Shown: positions 30,840-40,935, numbered from the stretch's first letter. The stretch is 64,000 nucleotides of DNA from Citrobacter freundii (GCF_011077955.1 NZ_JAALBX010000003.1:124001-188000), one strand, 5' to 3'. The notes: generated by a model not told the origin, from the letters alone. A program made the numbers and translations.

Positions 30840-32162
30840 ATGCAAAGTTATTTCGACCAGCTTGATCGTGTGAAATATGAAGGACCGCAAACGTCAAACC
30901 CTCTGGCGTTTCGTCATTACAACCCGGACCAGAAAGTGCTGGGTAAACGCATGGAAGATCACCTGCGGTTCGCCGCGTGCTACTGGCACACGTTCTGCTG
31001 GAATGGCGCAGATATGTTTGGCGTAGGTTCGTTTGATCGCCCCTGGCAGCAGCCAGGCGACGCCCTGGCGCTCGCTACCCGTAAAGCAGACGTCGCGTTT
31101 GAGTTTTTCCATAAATTGAACGTCCCTTACTACTGCTTCCATGACGTGGATGTGTCCCCGGAAGGCGCATCGCTTAAAGAGTATTTGAATAATTTCAGCC
31201 ACATGGTCGATGTGCTTGAGCAAAAACAGCAAGAGTCGGGCGTGAAATTGTTGTGGGGCACCGCTAACTGCTTTACCAACCCGCGTTATGGCGCAGGTGC
31301 GGCCACCAACCCGGATCCAGAAGTGTTTTCCTGGGCCGCCACGCAAGTTGTCACGGCCATGAATGCGACGCACCGTCTGGGCGGCGAAAACTATGTTCTA
31401 TGGGGCGGGCGTGAAGGCTATGAAACGCTGCTCAATACTGACCTGCGTCAGGAGCGTGAGCAAATTGGCCGTTTCATGCAAATGGTCGTCGAGCATAAAC
31501 ACAAAATCGGCTTCCAGGGTACGTTACTGATTGAACCGAAACCGCAGGAACCGACGAAACATCAATATGATTACGATGTGGCGACCGTCTACGGCTTCCT
31601 TAAACAGTTTGGTCTGGAAAAAGAAATCAAGGTCAATATTGAGGCCAACCACGCTACGCTTGCCGGACACTCTTTCCACCATGAAATCGCCACCGCCATT
31701 GCGCTGGGCGTCTTTGGTTCCGTGGATGCGAACCGCGGCGACCCGCAACTGGGCTGGGATACCGATCAATTCCCGATTAGCGTAGAAGAGAACGCGCTGG
31801 TGATGTATGAAATCATTAAAGCGGGCGGCTTCACGACGGGCGGCTTGAACTTTGATGCCAAAGTGCGTCGTCAAAGCACCGATAAATACGATCTGTTCTA
31901 TGGTCATATCGGCGCAATGGACACCATGGCGTTAGCCCTTAAAGTCGCGGCGCGCATGATAGAAGACGGCGAACTGGATAGCCGTGTCGCGAAGCGTTAT
32001 GCCGGTTGGAATGGTGAGCTGGGCCAGCAAATTCTGAAAGGTCAGCTAACGCTTGAGCAAGTGGCGAATTACGCTGAACAGCATAATCTGGCGCCGCGTC
32101 ATCAGAGCGGTCATCAGGAACTGCTGGAAAACCTGGTTAATCACTATCTGTTTGATCGTTAA
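30840..32162 (+). CDS. xylA: Xylose isomerase XylA
   Basis: XylA is a cytosolic enzyme that isomerises D-xylose to D-xylulose with Mg2+/Mn2+. It has 440 residues, as in E. coli, when starting at ATG 30840 after TACGGAGTTAATT. Catalytic residues are visible: H101 and D104 in [13 protein letters not shown], the metal-site Glu in [35 protein letters not shown], and [17 protein letters not shown]. It is the first gene of xylAB under XylR control. Confidence 0.98.
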   Translation: MQSYFDQLDRVKYEGPQTSNPLAFRHYNPDQKVLGKRMEDHLRFAACYWHTFCWNGADMFGVGSFDRPWQQPGDALALATRKADVAFEFFHKLNVPYYCFHDVDVSPEGASLKEYLNNFSHMVDVLEQKQQESGVKLLWGTANCFTNPRYGAGAATNPDPEVFSWAATQVVTAMNATHRLGGENYVLWGGREGYETLLNTDLRQEREQIGRFMQMVVEHKHKIGFQGTLLIEPKPQEPTKHQYDYDVATVYGFLKQFGLEKEIKVNIEANHATLAGHSFHHEIATAIALGVFGSVDANRGDPQLGWDTDQFPISVEENALVMYEIIKAGGFTTGGLNFDAKVRRQSTDKYDLFYGHIGAMDTMALALKVAARMIEDGELDSRVAKRYAGWNGELGQQILKGQLTLEQVANYAEQHNLAPRHQSGHQELLENLVNHYLFDR

Positions 32163-32205
32163 AATCCTGCGCCACGCTGGTGGCGCTAATGAAGGAGTTG
32201 CCGCC

Positions 32206-33660
32206 ATGTATATCGGGATTGATTTGGGTACGTCGGGCGTAAAGGTCATTTTGCTGGGCGAGAGTGGGGAACTGTTGGCGACCCATTCTGAGCCGCTGAC
32301 GGTATCGCGCCCGCATCCGCTGTGGTCAGAGCAAGATCCCGAATCATGGTGGCACGCAACCGACAAGGCGATGCAGGCGCTTGGCGCACAGCACAGCCTG
32401 CGTGATGTGAAAGCAATAGGCATTGCCGGGCAGATGCATGGCGCAACCTTGTTGGATAAACAGCAGCGTGTTCTGCGCCCGGCTATTTTGTGGAACGATG
32501 GCCGCTGCGGTGAAGAGTGCCGCATGCTTGAGGCGAGCGTCGCCGATTCCCGCTCCATCACCGGCAATCTGATGATGCCGGGCTTTACCGCACCGAAGCT
32601 GTTATGGGTGCAGCGTCATGAACCTGCGATTTTTGAACAGGTCGATAAGGTTTTATTACCTAAGGATTATTTACGCCTGCGAATGACGGGCGAGTTTGCA
32701 GGCGACATGTCCGATGCCGCCGGAACAATGTGGCTGGACGTCGGGAAACGCGACTGGAGCGATAAAATGCTCGACGCCTGCGGCCTGACGCGTCAAAACA
32801 TGCCAGCCTTGTTTGAAGGCAGCGAAATAACGGGACAGCTTACCGCCGATATCGCCAGCCGCTGGAATATGGCTGCGGTGCCGGTTGTCGCGGGCGGGGG
32901 TGATAATGCCGCCGGCGCGGTCGGCGTAGGGATTGCCGAAGCCGGGCAGGCGATGCTTTCACTTGGCACATCGGGCGTTTATTTCGCGGTGAGCGATGGA
33001 TTTTTGTCAAACCCGGAAAGCGCGGTGCACAGTTTTTGTCACACCTTGCCGAAACGCTGGCATTTAATGTCCGTTATGCTGAGCGCTGCATCCTGTCTGG
33101 ATTGGGCAGCGAAGCTGACCGGCCTTGGCAGCGTACCGGCATTGATCGACGCGGCGAAGCAGTCGAACGCCGATGCCGGGCCGGTGTGGTTTCTTCCCTA
33201 TCTTTCCGGCGAGCGTACGCCTCATAACAATCCGAACGCCAAAGGCGTGTTCTTTGGCATGACGCACCAACATGGTCCGGCGGAACTGGCTCAGGCCGTG
33301 CTGGAGGGCGTGGGATATGCGCTGGCAGACGGCATGGACGTGGTACATCACTGCGGCTTGCAACCAAAAAGCATTACCTTAATTGGCGGCGGCGCGCGTA
33401 GCGCCTACTGGCGACAAATGCTGGCGGATATCAGCGGGCAAACGCTGGATTATCGCACTGGCGGTGATGTTGGCCCGGCGCTGGGCGCCGCACGACTCGC
33501 GCAGATTGCGCTATCGCCGACGCGTCCCTTGCAGGATTTGTTGCCGCCGCTACATCTGGAGCAGCAACACCAACCTGATGATGCGAACGTCAAACGCTAT
33601 AGCGAAAGACGTGAGACGTTCCGGCAGATTTATCAGCACCTGGCACCGTTGATGAAGTAA
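32206..33660 (+). CDS. xylB: Xylulokinase XylB
   Basis: XylB phosphorylates D-xylulose to xylulose-5-phosphate for the pentose phosphate pathway. It has 484 residues, as in E. coli; the start ATG 32206 follows AAGGAGTTGCCGCC. FGGY-kinase motifs are the phosphate loop MYIGIDLGTSGVKVIL, IAGQMHGATLLD, GGGDNAAGAVGVG (catalytic Asp region) and LIGGGARSAYWRQMLADI. The gap to xylA is 43 bases, within one operon. No terminator was recognised between xylB and the next gene (33661-33767). Confidence 0.98.
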   Translation: MYIGIDLGTSGVKVILLGESGELLATHSEPLTVSRPHPLWSEQDPESWWHATDKAMQALGAQHSLRDVKAIGIAGQMHGATLLDKQQRVLRPAILWNDGRCGEECRMLEASVADSRSITGNLMMPGFTAPKLLWVQRHEPAIFEQVDKVLLPKDYLRLRMTGEFAGDMSDAAGTMWLDVGKRDWSDKMLDACGLTRQNMPALFEGSEITGQLTADIASRWNMAAVPVVAGGGDNAAGAVGVGIAEAGQAMLSLGTSGVYFAVSDGFLSNPESAVHSFCHTLPKRWHLMSVMLSAASCLDWAAKLTGLGSVPALIDAAKQSNADAGPVWFLPYLSGERTPHNNPNAKGVFFGMTHQHGPAELAQAVLEGVGYALADGMDVVHHCGLQPKSITLIGGGARSAYWRQMLADISGQTLDYRTGGDVGPALGAARLAQIALSPTRPLQDLLPPLHLEQQHQPDDANVKRYSERRETFRQIYQHLAPLMK

Positions 33661-33767
33661 CAGTAGCGGTCGTCCTGGTTAAGCATTTCTTTGTCCGTTT
33701 TTGGTATTACCGATCTTCAGACGCCTTGCCAGAATAGGGTTACACCCATCAGACAAGGCATCCTCAA

Positions 33768-34310
33768 ATGTCACATTCCGCATTGATTAACATTGATTCA
33801 CAGGTTTCTTTTTTTCATCGCGATTACTGGGATGAGACCGACTTTTCTGGTTTTCAGGTCGCGATTTCTCGCCTGATTTCGGGTTGCCAGAAACGCGATA
33901 TCCCGGTGGTGGATATTTTCCATGTTGCCGATGAAGGCGCTTTTTCTCTGGCGTCCGGCTATGTGAAGCCAATGCCCTTCCTGACCCATCAGGCCGATGT
34001 CACTTTCCATAAACATGTCCATAATGCGTTTACCGATACCGGGCTTGATCGCTGGTTGCGCGTTCGGGGGATCACTCATGTGATTATCTGCGGGATCCGC
34101 ACTGAGCAGTGCTGTGAAACCACGGCGCGCGTGGCGTCGGATTTAGGTTATCAGGTGAGTTTTGTTTCTGAAGCGATGCTGACCTTTGCGATGCGTTATA
34201 AAGGCATTACTCTGGATAGCCAAACCCTGCGTCATCGCACTGAGACGGTACTGGATGGCCGCTTCGCCACGGTTCAAACGGTCTCTGAATGCCTGGAGTC
34301 GCGTAGATGA
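33768..34310 (+). CDS. Isochorismatase-like cysteine hydrolase
   Basis: The 180-residue protein belongs to the isochorismatase/nicotinamidase-type cysteine hydrolase superfamily. Likely catalytic features are an N-terminal Asp in LINIDSQVSFF (D9), Lys near DVTFHKHVHNAF (K82) and Cys in ICGIRTEQCCETTARVASDLGY (about C115-C116), the classic Asp-Lys-Cys triad spacing. The substrate is unknown; members hydrolyse nicotinamide, carbamoyl or isochorismate-like compounds. The stop overlaps the start of the AraC-type regulator by 4 bases (ATGA), so the regulator probably controls this enzyme. It occupies the position where E. coli has yiaAB. Confidence 0.8.
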   Translation: MSHSALINIDSQVSFFHRDYWDETDFSGFQVAISRLISGCQKRDIPVVDIFHVADEGAFSLASGYVKPMPFLTHQADVTFHKHVHNAFTDTGLDRWLRVRGITHVIICGIRTEQCCETTARVASDLGYQVSFVSEAMLTFAMRYKGITLDSQTLRHRTETVLDGRFATVQTVSECLESRR

Positions 34311-35224
34311 AAACAGATGTCTGGTTTTTAGTGTTACCCGGTACGCTGGCGCTGGACATGATTGGGCCTGCGGAAACATTAGGGCTGGCGAGTGATGCGT
34401 TTAACCTGCATTACATTGGGCCAGAACCAGAAGTCAGTACGTCGATTGGTTTAACCATGGGCGGTATCGGGCCGCTTCCTGCCAGTCTCCCGCAAGGCAG
34501 TCTGCTGGTGCTTTCCGGTGTGAGTGATTCAACGCGTTATTTTGATACGCCCCAGGCGGAGCAAGCGCGCCGCTGGCTGGGCCGACAGCTTGCAGCTATT
34601 CAGCGTGGCGAACTGCAACTGGTCTGCGTGTGTTCCGGTTCATTGCTGGCGGCGCGTGCGGGCCTGCTCCATGGCGTTGAGTGTACGACTCACCATGATG
34701 TGATTACGCGACTCAAAGCCGCCGAACCGGCTGCAATTGTGCGCGAAGGTCGCATTTTTGTTGAAGACAATGGCATCTGGACCAGCGCGGGAATCACGTC
34801 CGGTATTGATTTATCGCTGCATCTTATTAACCGTCTGCATGGCCCGCAGCTGGCGCTGGACGTGGCGCGGGAGATGGTGGTGTGGTTTCGCCGCTCGGGA
34901 GAGGATCCGCAGCTTTCACCCTGGCTGCGCTATCGCAATCATATGCATCCGGCGGTTCATAAAGCACAAGATTTATTGTCAGGCGCGCCACAGACGGAAT
35001 GGCGCTTGCCGGATATCGCCGCGCGGGTGTTTGTCAGCCCGCGTCATTTGTCGCGATTATTTCAACAGCATCTTGGGATTAGCGTGCGCGATTATCTGGA
35101 GCAGCTTCGCCTGGCGCAGGCCGAACAACGCCTGCTGCAAGGGCAGGGCGTTGAGCAGGCTTCCCTGGCGGCGGGATTTTCTTCGCCCCGCCAGCTTTAC
35201 CGTGCCAGACAGCGCGCTAGCTAA
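34307..35224 (+). CDS. GlxA-type AraC-family regulator (DJ-1/PfpI + AraC HTH)
   Basis: The 305-residue protein has an N-terminal DJ-1/PfpI-like (class I glutamine amidotransferase-like) domain (residues about 1-170, with [16 protein letters not shown] holding the nucleophile-elbow Cys). A C-terminal AraC helix-turn-helix pair follows (about 205-303; [25 protein letters not shown] and [19 protein letters not shown]). Family members such as GlxA and CdhR sense small nitrogenous or aldehyde metabolites. It is translationally coupled to the hydrolase upstream. It ends 8 bases inside the convergent wecH gene. Confidence 0.88.
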   Translation: MKTDVWFLVLPGTLALDMIGPAETLGLASDAFNLHYIGPEPEVSTSIGLTMGGIGPLPASLPQGSLLVLSGVSDSTRYFDTPQAEQARRWLGRQLAAIQRGELQLVCVCSGSLLAARAGLLHGVECTTHHDVITRLKAAEPAAIVREGRIFVEDNGIWTSAGITSGIDLSLHLINRLHGPQLALDVAREMVVWFRRSGEDPQLSPWLRYRNHMHPAVHKAQDLLSGAPQTEWRLPDIAARVFVSPRHLSRLFQQHLGISVRDYLEQLRLAQAEQRLLQGQGVEQASLAAGFSSPRQLYRARQRAS

Positions 35225-36212
35225 CCAGTCTGCGGGTATCAATTCGCTGTAGCAGCATGGACAGCGCCAGCGAACCGGCAAGCGTCGCGCTAAAGATCCA
35301 CGCAATATCCAGTACCGGCCAGTGGGTCATTTCGATATGGCGTGTACGCAATGCATGAATAAACAGAGCGTGGAAGCCGTATATACCAAGCGAGTGCCGT
35401 GATATCAACGCAAGCCCCGGCAACGGGCGTTGATGAAGCGTATTTTTCACCGTCACGAACAGGCTTATCGCGGCGATAAATACCAGCGGGCCGCAATAAA
35501 GATAAAAGGTATCGCTGAAGTTGCCCTGGCGCGCCAGCTCACTGCGTGTACCAAGGCTAATTAATGTTACGCAGGCGATAAACGCCAGCGCGGCAGTCAA
35601 AGTATAACGTCGGCCCTGTGTTTCCATCATGCCAATGGCACGGCCTAATAACCCATACAGGACGTAATAAAACGTATCACCGTTGATATACAAATTTACG
35701 GGGAGCCATTTAAAGCCGTACACGCTTTGCGCCATCGTATTTGGGTTGGCAATAACCCCGACGACCAGCAGTAAACCGAAAATCACCGGTATGCCCACTT
35801 TCTTTACGGATATCAGCGGTGAGAGCAGGTAAACGACGATGATCGCAAAGAAAAACCACAGGTGATAAAACACCGGTTTTTGAAGCAAATTCATCAATGA
35901 CAATCGCGGGCTAATCGAGGTGAAACACGCGATATAAATAAAGGCGACGGCACTGTAAAACAGCAAACATAATCCGATACGTAAGAAATGCCGCCGTTCG
36001 GCGCTACGTTCTCCAAAAAAAAGATAGCCCGATATCATAAAGAACAGCGGCACGCTCACTCTGGAGGCGGAATTTAAGACATTCGCGAAATCCCAGCTAA
36101 ACGGTGTGACGACGTCGGCGTTGGTAATATACCAGGTCGTGGTATGGATAATAATCACCATCAAACAGGCGATGCCGCGCAAATTATCTATCCAGTTTAT
36201 TTTATGCTGCAT
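35217..36212 (-). CDS. wecH: WecH O-acetyltransferase (acyltransferase 3 family)
   Basis: WecH is a 331-residue inner-membrane protein with about 10 hydrophobic segments. In E. coli it O-acetylates enterobacterial common antigen. The N-terminal signature [21 protein letters not shown] carries the conserved His of the acyltransferase-3 family (H22), and [12 protein letters not shown] is the second conserved motif. Position next to ysaB-glyQS matches E. coli. Confidence 0.93.
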   Translation of the reverse strand: MQHKINWIDNLRGIACLMVIIIHTTTWYITNADVVTPFSWDFANVLNSASRVSVPLFFMISGYLFFGERSAERRHFLRIGLCLLFYSAVAFIYIACFTSISPRLSLMNLLQKPVFYHLWFFFAIIVVYLLSPLISVKKVGIPVIFGLLLVVGVIANPNTMAQSVYGFKWLPVNLYINGDTFYYVLYGLLGRAIGMMETQGRRYTLTAALAFIACVTLISLGTRSELARQGNFSDTFYLYCGPLVFIAAISLFVTVKNTLHQRPLPGLALISRHSLGIYGFHALFIHALRTRHIEMTHWPVLDIAWIFSATLAGSLALSMLLQRIDTRRLVS

Positions 36213-36390
36213 TTTCTCCCCAAGGCCTATTTTGCTATTCCGTTAGTGTCGGTCTATTAATTATTGGCTGTACCTCAGAGCTATCTGAGTTTGCGGCCAG
36301 CGGCTTGCTCAAGGCCACTCTATCCCGTCACAATGCGATTTCACTGCGCAATTATCGGTAAAATAACGACTAAACGGATAGCTAAGTATA

Positions 36391-36699
36391 ATGACAACGA
36401 CACCCATACGCTTATATATGCTTGCCGCCGTCATCCTTCTCGCGGGGTGCGCCGATGAGAATACGCAGCCGCAGCATGCGCAAAAAGTGAAAATCACGCC
36501 AGCTCATTCACAAGCGATGGAAAATCAGTGCCGGGAAAACGCTGCGCATCGCTATAACGTCGCCCTTCAGCATATCAAGATAACGGATTTTGATGCCTTT
36601 CAGGGCAGTTACGAAATGCAGGGTAGCACCGCGCGTGAAGAAGGTTTTACCTGCGCGTTTGACACCGATGGTCAGTTTTTGCATCTTTCGATGCGATAA
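36391..36699 (+). CDS. ysaB: YsaB, putative lipoprotein
   Basis: This small protein of 102 residues has a lipoprotein signal peptide; the lipobox LLAGC (Cys at residue 20) follows a hydrophobic core LYMLAAVILL. The C-terminal part (FDAFQGSYEMQGSTAREEGFTCAFDTDGQFLHLSMR, split by Cys) matches E. coli YsaB closely. Function unknown. It lies between wecH (divergent) and glyQ. Confidence 0.92.
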   Translation: MTTTPIRLYMLAAVILLAGCADENTQPQHAQKVKITPAHSQAMENQCRENAAHRYNVALQHIKITDFDAFQGSYEMQGSTAREEGFTCAFDTDGQFLHLSMR

Positions 36700-36848
36700 C
36701 CCCCCCTGTTTTGAGCGGATAACCGCGCCCGCCTGCCTGAATTCCGTTTTAAACCCCGTTCCGTTGCCCCTGTGATGCAACGTTTAGCCTTTTGAGTATA
36801 TACTGGTCGCTTCCACTTAAACCCACTCGTATCGCGTGCGAAATCAAC

Positions 36849-37760
36849 ATGCAAAAGTTTGATACCAAGACCTTTCAGGGCTTGATCCTGACCTTACAGG
36901 ATTACTGGGCCCGCCAGGGCTGCACCATCGTTCAACCGTTGGATATGGAAGTCGGCGCCGGCACTTCACATCCTATGACCTGTCTGCGTGCGCTTGGCCC
37001 GGAGCCTATCGCCGCCGCTTATGTGCAGCCTTCTCGTCGTCCAACCGATGGCCGCTACGGCGAAAACCCAAACCGTTTACAGCATTACTATCAGTTCCAG
37101 GTGATCATTAAACCGTCGCCGGACAATATTCAGGAACTGTATCTGGGATCGCTGAAAGAGCTGGGTATGGACCCAACGATTCATGATATTCGCTTCGTGG
37201 AAGACAACTGGGAAAACCCGACGCTGGGTGCCTGGGGCCTTGGCTGGGAAGTGTGGCTCAACGGTATGGAAGTGACGCAATTTACCTACTTCCAACAAGT
37301 AGGCGGCCTGGAGTGTAAACCGGTTACCGGTGAAATCACCTACGGGCTTGAGCGTCTCGCCATGTACATTCAGGGCGTAGACAGCGTTTACGACCTGGTA
37401 TGGAGCGACGGCCCGCTCGGTAAAACGACCTATGGCGACGTGTTCCATCAGAACGAAGTCGAGCAATCGACCTACAACTTCGAATACGCGGATGTGGATT
37501 TCCTCTTCACGTGCTTTGAGCAGTACGAAAAAGAAGCCCAGCACTTGCTGGCGCTGGAAACCCCGCTGCCGCTGCCTGCCTACGAACGTATTCTGAAAGC
37601 CGCCCATAGCTTTAACCTGTTAGATGCCCGTAAGGCCATCTCGGTCACCGAGCGTCAGCGCTATATTCTGCGCATTCGTACGCTGACCAAAGCTGTGGCG
37701 GAAGCCTACTACGCCTCCCGCGAGGCGCTGGGCTTCCCGATGTGTAACAGAAACAAATAA
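36849..37760 (+). CDS. glyQ: Glycyl-tRNA synthetase alpha subunit GlyQ
   Basis: GlyQ is the catalytic alpha chain of the alpha2-beta2 bacterial GlyRS, which charges tRNA(Gly). It has 303 residues, as in E. coli, starting at ATG 36849; an in-frame ATG 19 codons upstream is not conserved. Class II motifs include [25 protein letters not shown] (motif 2 region) and [14 protein letters not shown] (motif 3). TATACT at about 36798 is a plausible -10 upstream. glyS follows 9 bases later. Confidence 0.98.
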   Translation: MQKFDTKTFQGLILTLQDYWARQGCTIVQPLDMEVGAGTSHPMTCLRALGPEPIAAAYVQPSRRPTDGRYGENPNRLQHYYQFQVIIKPSPDNIQELYLGSLKELGMDPTIHDIRFVEDNWENPTLGAWGLGWEVWLNGMEVTQFTYFQQVGGLECKPVTGEITYGLERLAMYIQGVDSVYDLVWSDGPLGKTTYGDVFHQNEVEQSTYNFEYADVDFLFTCFEQYEKEAQHLLALETPLPLPAYERILKAAHSFNLLDARKAISVTERQRYILRIRTLTKAVAEAYYASREALGFPMCNRNK

Positions 37761-37769
37761 GAGGCTGCC

Positions 37770-39839
37770 ATGTCTGAAAAAACTTTTCTGGTGGAGATTG
37801 GCACTGAAGAGCTGCCACCAAAAGCCCTGCGCAGCCTGGCGGAATCCTTCGCTGCGAACGTTACGGCTGAACTTGATGCGGCCAATATCGCCCATGGTGA
37901 GGTGAAATGGTTCGCAGCGCCTCGTCGTCTGGCGCTGAAAATCGCGAATCTTGCGGAATCTCAACCCGATCGCGAAGTAGAAAAACGCGGCCCGGCTATC
38001 GCCCAAGCGTTTGATGCGGAAGGCAAACCGAGCAAAGCGGCAGAAGGCTGGGCGCGCGGTTGCGGTATTACCGTCGATCAGGCGGAACGTTTAACCACGG
38101 ACAAAGGCGAGTGGCTGCTTTATCGCGCGCATGTTAAAGGCGAAAGCGTTGAAGCGTTGCTGCCGGGCATGATCAGCGTGTCGCTGGCGAAACTGCCTAT
38201 TCCGAAACTGATGCGCTGGGGTGCGTCCGACGTGCATTTCGTGCGTCCGGTGCATACCGTTACGCTCTTGCTGGACGACAAAGTAATTCCGGCAACTATC
38301 CTCGGTATTCAGTCCGATCGCGTGATCCGCGGCCACCGTTTTATGGGCGAGCCGGAATTCACGATTGATAATGCTAACCAGTATCCGGAGATTCTGCTGG
38401 AGCGCGGCAAGGTTGTTGCCGATTACGAACAGCGTAAGGCCAAAATTAAAGCGGATGCGGAAGAGGCGGCACGTAAAATCGGCGGTAACGCTGATTTGAG
38501 TGAAAGCCTGCTGGAAGAAGTGACTTCGCTGGTGGAATGGCCGGTTGTGCTGACTGCGAAATTTGAAGAAAAATTCCTGGCGGTACCGGCGGAAGCGCTG
38601 GTCTATACCATGAAAGGCGACCAGAAATATTTCCCGGTGTATGACAACGCCGGTAAATTACTGCCAAACTTTATCTTTGTGGCGAATATCGAGTCCAGAG
38701 ATCCGCAGCAAATCATTTCCGGTAACGAAAAAGTTGTCCGTCCTCGTCTGGCGGATGCGGAATTCTTCTTTAATACCGACCGTAAAAAACGTCTTGAAGA
38801 CAACCTGCCGCGCCTGGAAACCGTATTGTTCCAACAGCAGTTGGGTACGCTGCGCGACAAAACCGACCGTATTCAGACGCTGTCGGGCTGGATTGCCGGG
38901 CAAACGGGAGCGGATGTAAACCACGCAACGCGCGCAGGTTTACTGTCTAAATGCGACCTGATGACCAATATGGTGTTCGAATTTACTGACACCCAGGGCG
39001 TGATGGGGATGCACTATGCCCGTCATGACGGCGAAGCGGAAGACGTGGCCGTTGCGCTCAACGAGCAATATCAACCGCGATTCGCGGGTGATAACTTGCC
39101 ATCCAATCCGGTTGCATGCGCCGTGGCGATTGCTGACAAAATGGATACCCTTGCGGGCATCTTCGGCATCGGTCAACATCCGAAAGGCGATAAAGACCCG
39201 TTCGCACTGCGCCGCGCCGCGCTTGGCGTGCTGCGTATCATCGTTGAGAAAAACCTGCCGCTTGATCTGCAAACCCTGACGGAAGAAGCGGTGCGTTTGT
39301 ACGGCAGCAAGCTGACCAACGCCAACGTGGTGGATGATGTTATCGACTTTATGCTGGGCCGTTTCCGCGCCTGGTATCAGGAAGAAGGCCACAGCGTAGA
39401 CACCATCCAGGCCGTGCTGGCGCGTCGTCCGACCAAGCCTGCGGATTTTGATGCCCGCATGAAGGCGGTATCGCATTTCCGTACCCTGGAAGCGGCGTCA
39501 GCGCTGGCTGCGGCTAACAAACGCGTATCGAACATTCTGGCCAAATCGACAGAAACGCTGCATGACCATGTTCGCCCTTCAGTCTTGAAAGAGCCGGAAG
39601 AGATCGAACTGGCGCGTCAGTTGGTTATTCTGCGCGATAAGCTTGAACCGTCATTTGCGAAAGGTGAATACCAGCAAGCGCTGGTTGAACTGGCCACTCT
39701 GCGTACGCCGGTTGATGCGTTCTTCGATAAAGTCATGGTCATGGCGGACGATCAGGAATTGCGCGTAAACCGTTTGACGTTGCTGTCTAAACTTCGCGAA
39801 TTGTTCCTGCAGGTAGCGGATATTTCTCTGCTCCAGTAA
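37770..39839 (+). CDS. glyS: Glycyl-tRNA synthetase beta subunit GlyS
   Basis: GlyS is the 689-residue beta chain of GlyRS, equal in length to E. coli. It carries tRNA-binding regions: N-terminal B3/4-like and HD-like segments ([42 protein letters not shown]) and a C-terminal anticodon-binding domain ([25 protein letters not shown]). GAGGCTGCC precedes the ATG. It forms one operon with glyQ and ends at a strong terminator. Confidence 0.98.
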   Translation: MSEKTFLVEIGTEELPPKALRSLAESFAANVTAELDAANIAHGEVKWFAAPRRLALKIANLAESQPDREVEKRGPAIAQAFDAEGKPSKAAEGWARGCGITVDQAERLTTDKGEWLLYRAHVKGESVEALLPGMISVSLAKLPIPKLMRWGASDVHFVRPVHTVTLLLDDKVIPATILGIQSDRVIRGHRFMGEPEFTIDNANQYPEILLERGKVVADYEQRKAKIKADAEEAARKIGGNADLSESLLEEVTSLVEWPVVLTAKFEEKFLAVPAEALVYTMKGDQKYFPVYDNAGKLLPNFIFVANIESRDPQQIISGNEKVVRPRLADAEFFFNTDRKKRLEDNLPRLETVLFQQQLGTLRDKTDRIQTLSGWIAGQTGADVNHATRAGLLSKCDLMTNMVFEFTDTQGVMGMHYARHDGEAEDVAVALNEQYQPRFAGDNLPSNPVACAVAIADKMDTLAGIFGIGQHPKGDKDPFALRRAALGVLRIIVEKNLPLDLQTLTEEAVRLYGSKLTNANVVDDVIDFMLGRFRAWYQEEGHSVDTIQAVLARRPTKPADFDARMKAVSHFRTLEAASALAAANKRVSNILAKSTETLHDHVRPSVLKEPEEIELARQLVILRDKLEPSFAKGEYQQALVELATLRTPVDAFFDKVMVMADDQELRVNRLTLLSKLRELFLQVADISLLQ

Positions 39840-39857
39840 TTGAATCCGTAATAATTA

Positions 39858-39891
39858 AAACCCGCTTATTAATGGCGGGTTTTTTATTTTT
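39858..39891 (+). terminator. Rho-independent terminator of glyQS
   Basis: AACCCGC pairs with GCGGGTT (9-base loop), followed by TTTTTATTTTT, 18 bases after the glyS stop. Confidence 0.9.
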
Positions 39892-40033
39892 GGCGTTATC
39901 TTAAAAGAGTAAGATTTAATTAAAACCATCTTTGTATTAGCGGTTCTGCTAATTTTATCAATCTACAATAACAGTATTATCAAGGCCGGGTGCTCAAGGC
40001 TATTTAGCCGGAGCATGAGGCGATGGTTAGATA

Positions 40034-40102
40034 GACGAAAGCCCCGTAATTAAATCCATTTAACTTACGGGGCCGCAGTCCAAACCACACAGTTGGATTG
40101 TA
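40034..40102 (-). ncRNA. Sok-like antisense RNA and promoter, copy 1
   Basis: On the minus strand, a near-consensus sigma-70 promoter (TTGCCT at 40125-40120, 17-bp spacer, TACAAT at 40102-40097) drives a transcript starting near 40090. It ends at the terminator GCCCCGTAA/TTACGGGGC (stem 40073-40041) followed by TTTCGTC. The predicted RNA is about 55-60 nt, the usual Sok size, and is complementary to the toxin mRNA leader. The TACGGGGCTTTCGTC ending is shared with enterobacterial Sok RNAs. Confidence 0.82.
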
Positions 40103-40127
40103 GCCCCTTCCACTGAAGGAGGCAATT

Positions 40128-40286
40128 ATGCCTGTAAAACATAAATACACATTTTTATGTGTAGTCGTGATATGTGCAACGGTTCTTTGTTTTATCTGGA
40201 TAGTGCAGGACAGACTGTGCGAATTCAGTATTAAAGAAAAAAACAGAGAACTGCGGGCGGTCCTTGCTTACGAATCCGGGAAGTAG
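40128..40286 (+). CDS. Hok-family type I toxin, copy 1 (HokA-like)
   Basis: The 52-residue peptide has a basic N-terminus (MPVKHKYTF), one transmembrane helix (residues about 8-27) and the Hok hallmarks: VVVIC, the RDSLCE-like QDRLCEFSIKEK (residues 27-38), and a C-terminal AYESGK tail. It closely resembles E. coli HokA/HokC-type pore-forming toxins that depolarise the inner membrane. The ribosome site GAAGGAGG is 7 bases upstream and is partly held in a CCTTC-cact-GAAGG hairpin, as expected for a translationally inhibited Hok mRNA. Position downstream of glyS matches E. coli hokA. An antisense RNA gene overlaps the leader. Confidence 0.92.
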   Translation: MPVKHKYTFLCVVVICATVLCFIWIVQDRLCEFSIKEKNRELRAVLAYESGK

Positions 40287-40531
40287 CCACAATGCGGGGG
40301 AGTGATCCCCCGCATTACAATCAACTGGAAAAGTTGGGCCTGAAGGCACCCGCACTCTTCTTAAATATTGCCCTGTATTTTTTATGCCAGCGCTTATCTT
40401 AAAACTGCGGTAAGGATGGTAAATACGCTGGTTATTAAGGGTTCCGCTAATTATCGGCCAGGGTAAACATATTATTCTACTGTCCGGGTGCTCAAGGTTA
40501 TTTAGCCGGAGCATGAGGCGATGGTTAGATA

Positions 40532-40601
40532 GACGAAAGCCCCGTAATTAAATCCATTTAATTAACGGGGCCGCAGTCCAAACCCAAACAGTTGGATTGT
40601 A
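40532..40601 (-). ncRNA. Sok-like antisense RNA and promoter, copy 2
   Basis: The promoter is identical to copy 1 (TTGCCT at 40624-40619, 17-bp spacer, TACAAT at 40601-40596). The transcript would start near 40589. The terminator stem is GCCCCGT/ACGGGGC with compensating changes further in (AATTAA/TTAATT) and the same TTTCGTC end. Preservation of the stem despite base changes supports a functional RNA. Confidence 0.8.
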
Positions 40602-40626
40602 GCCCCTTCCACTGAAGGAGGCAATT

Positions 40627-40785
40627 ATGCCTGTAAAACATAAATACACATTTTTATGTGTAGTAGTGATATGTGTAACGGTTCTTTGTTTTATCTGGAT
40701 AGTGCAGGACAGACTGTGCGAATTCAGTATTAAAGAAAAAAACAGAGAATTACGGGCAGTCCTTGCTTACGAATCCGGGAAGTAG
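40627..40785 (+). CDS. Hok-family type I toxin, copy 2 (HokA-like)
   Basis: The 52-residue peptide differs from copy 1 only at residue 17 (Val instead of Ala) inside the membrane helix. All Hok features (basic N-terminus, single helix, CEFSIKEK segment, ESGK tail) and the occluded ribosome site are preserved. Two intact toxins in tandem imply that both antisense RNAs must also work, or that one RNA silences both mRNAs because the leaders are nearly identical. Confidence 0.92.
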   Translation: MPVKHKYTFLCVVVICVTVLCFIWIVQDRLCEFSIKEKNRELRAVLAYESGK

Positions 40786-40872
40786 CCACAGCGCGGGGGA
40801 GTAATCCCCCGCATTTCAATCAACTGGAAAGGTTGGGCCTGAAGGCACCCGAACTTATTTTTGAATCTCATC

Positions 40873-40894
40873 ACCCCCGTATCAAAACGGGGGT
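40873..40894. terminator. Hairpin between hok copy 2 and yiaG
   Basis: ACCCCCGT pairs with ACGGGGGT (6-base loop). It lies between convergent hok copy 2 and yiaG, a likely shared transcript end; the T-run is poor. Confidence 0.6.
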
Positions 40895-40935
40895 TATCAC
40901 GACCAGGGAAAACCAAAAGATACAGAGCTATAAAA

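Larger units (their letters stand above)
39936..40362 (+). repeat. Direct repeat copy 1 containing a hok/sok locus
   Basis: A block of about 427 bases is repeated about 498 bases further on. The two copies are almost identical from CCGGGTGCTCAAGG (39986) through GCCTGAAGGCACCCG (40351). They diverge gradually upstream, where only a GGTT-Y-YGCTAATT patch aligns. A TATTAT -10-like element (39975-39980) precedes the repeat core, suitable for the toxin mRNA. The stem AATGCGGGGGA/TCCCCCGCATT (40291-40316) follows the toxin gene. Confidence 0.9.
40434..40862 (+). repeat. Direct repeat copy 2 containing a hok/sok locus
   Basis: This is the second copy of the block at 39936-40362. It differs by scattered single bases and a one-base insertion in the leader (offset 498 before and 499 after). 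Silent or conservative changes predominate in the toxin gene, which points to selection rather than a very recent duplication. Its -10-like element is TATTCT (40473-40478) rather than TATTAT. The hairpin after the toxin, GCGGGGGA/TCCCCCGC (40793-40812), is kept. Confidence 0.9.

Noticed and set aside
39936-40862. Possible CRISPR or plasmid remnant
   Set aside because: There are only two long copies with coding content and no short regular repeats or spacers; explained by tandem hok/sok loci.
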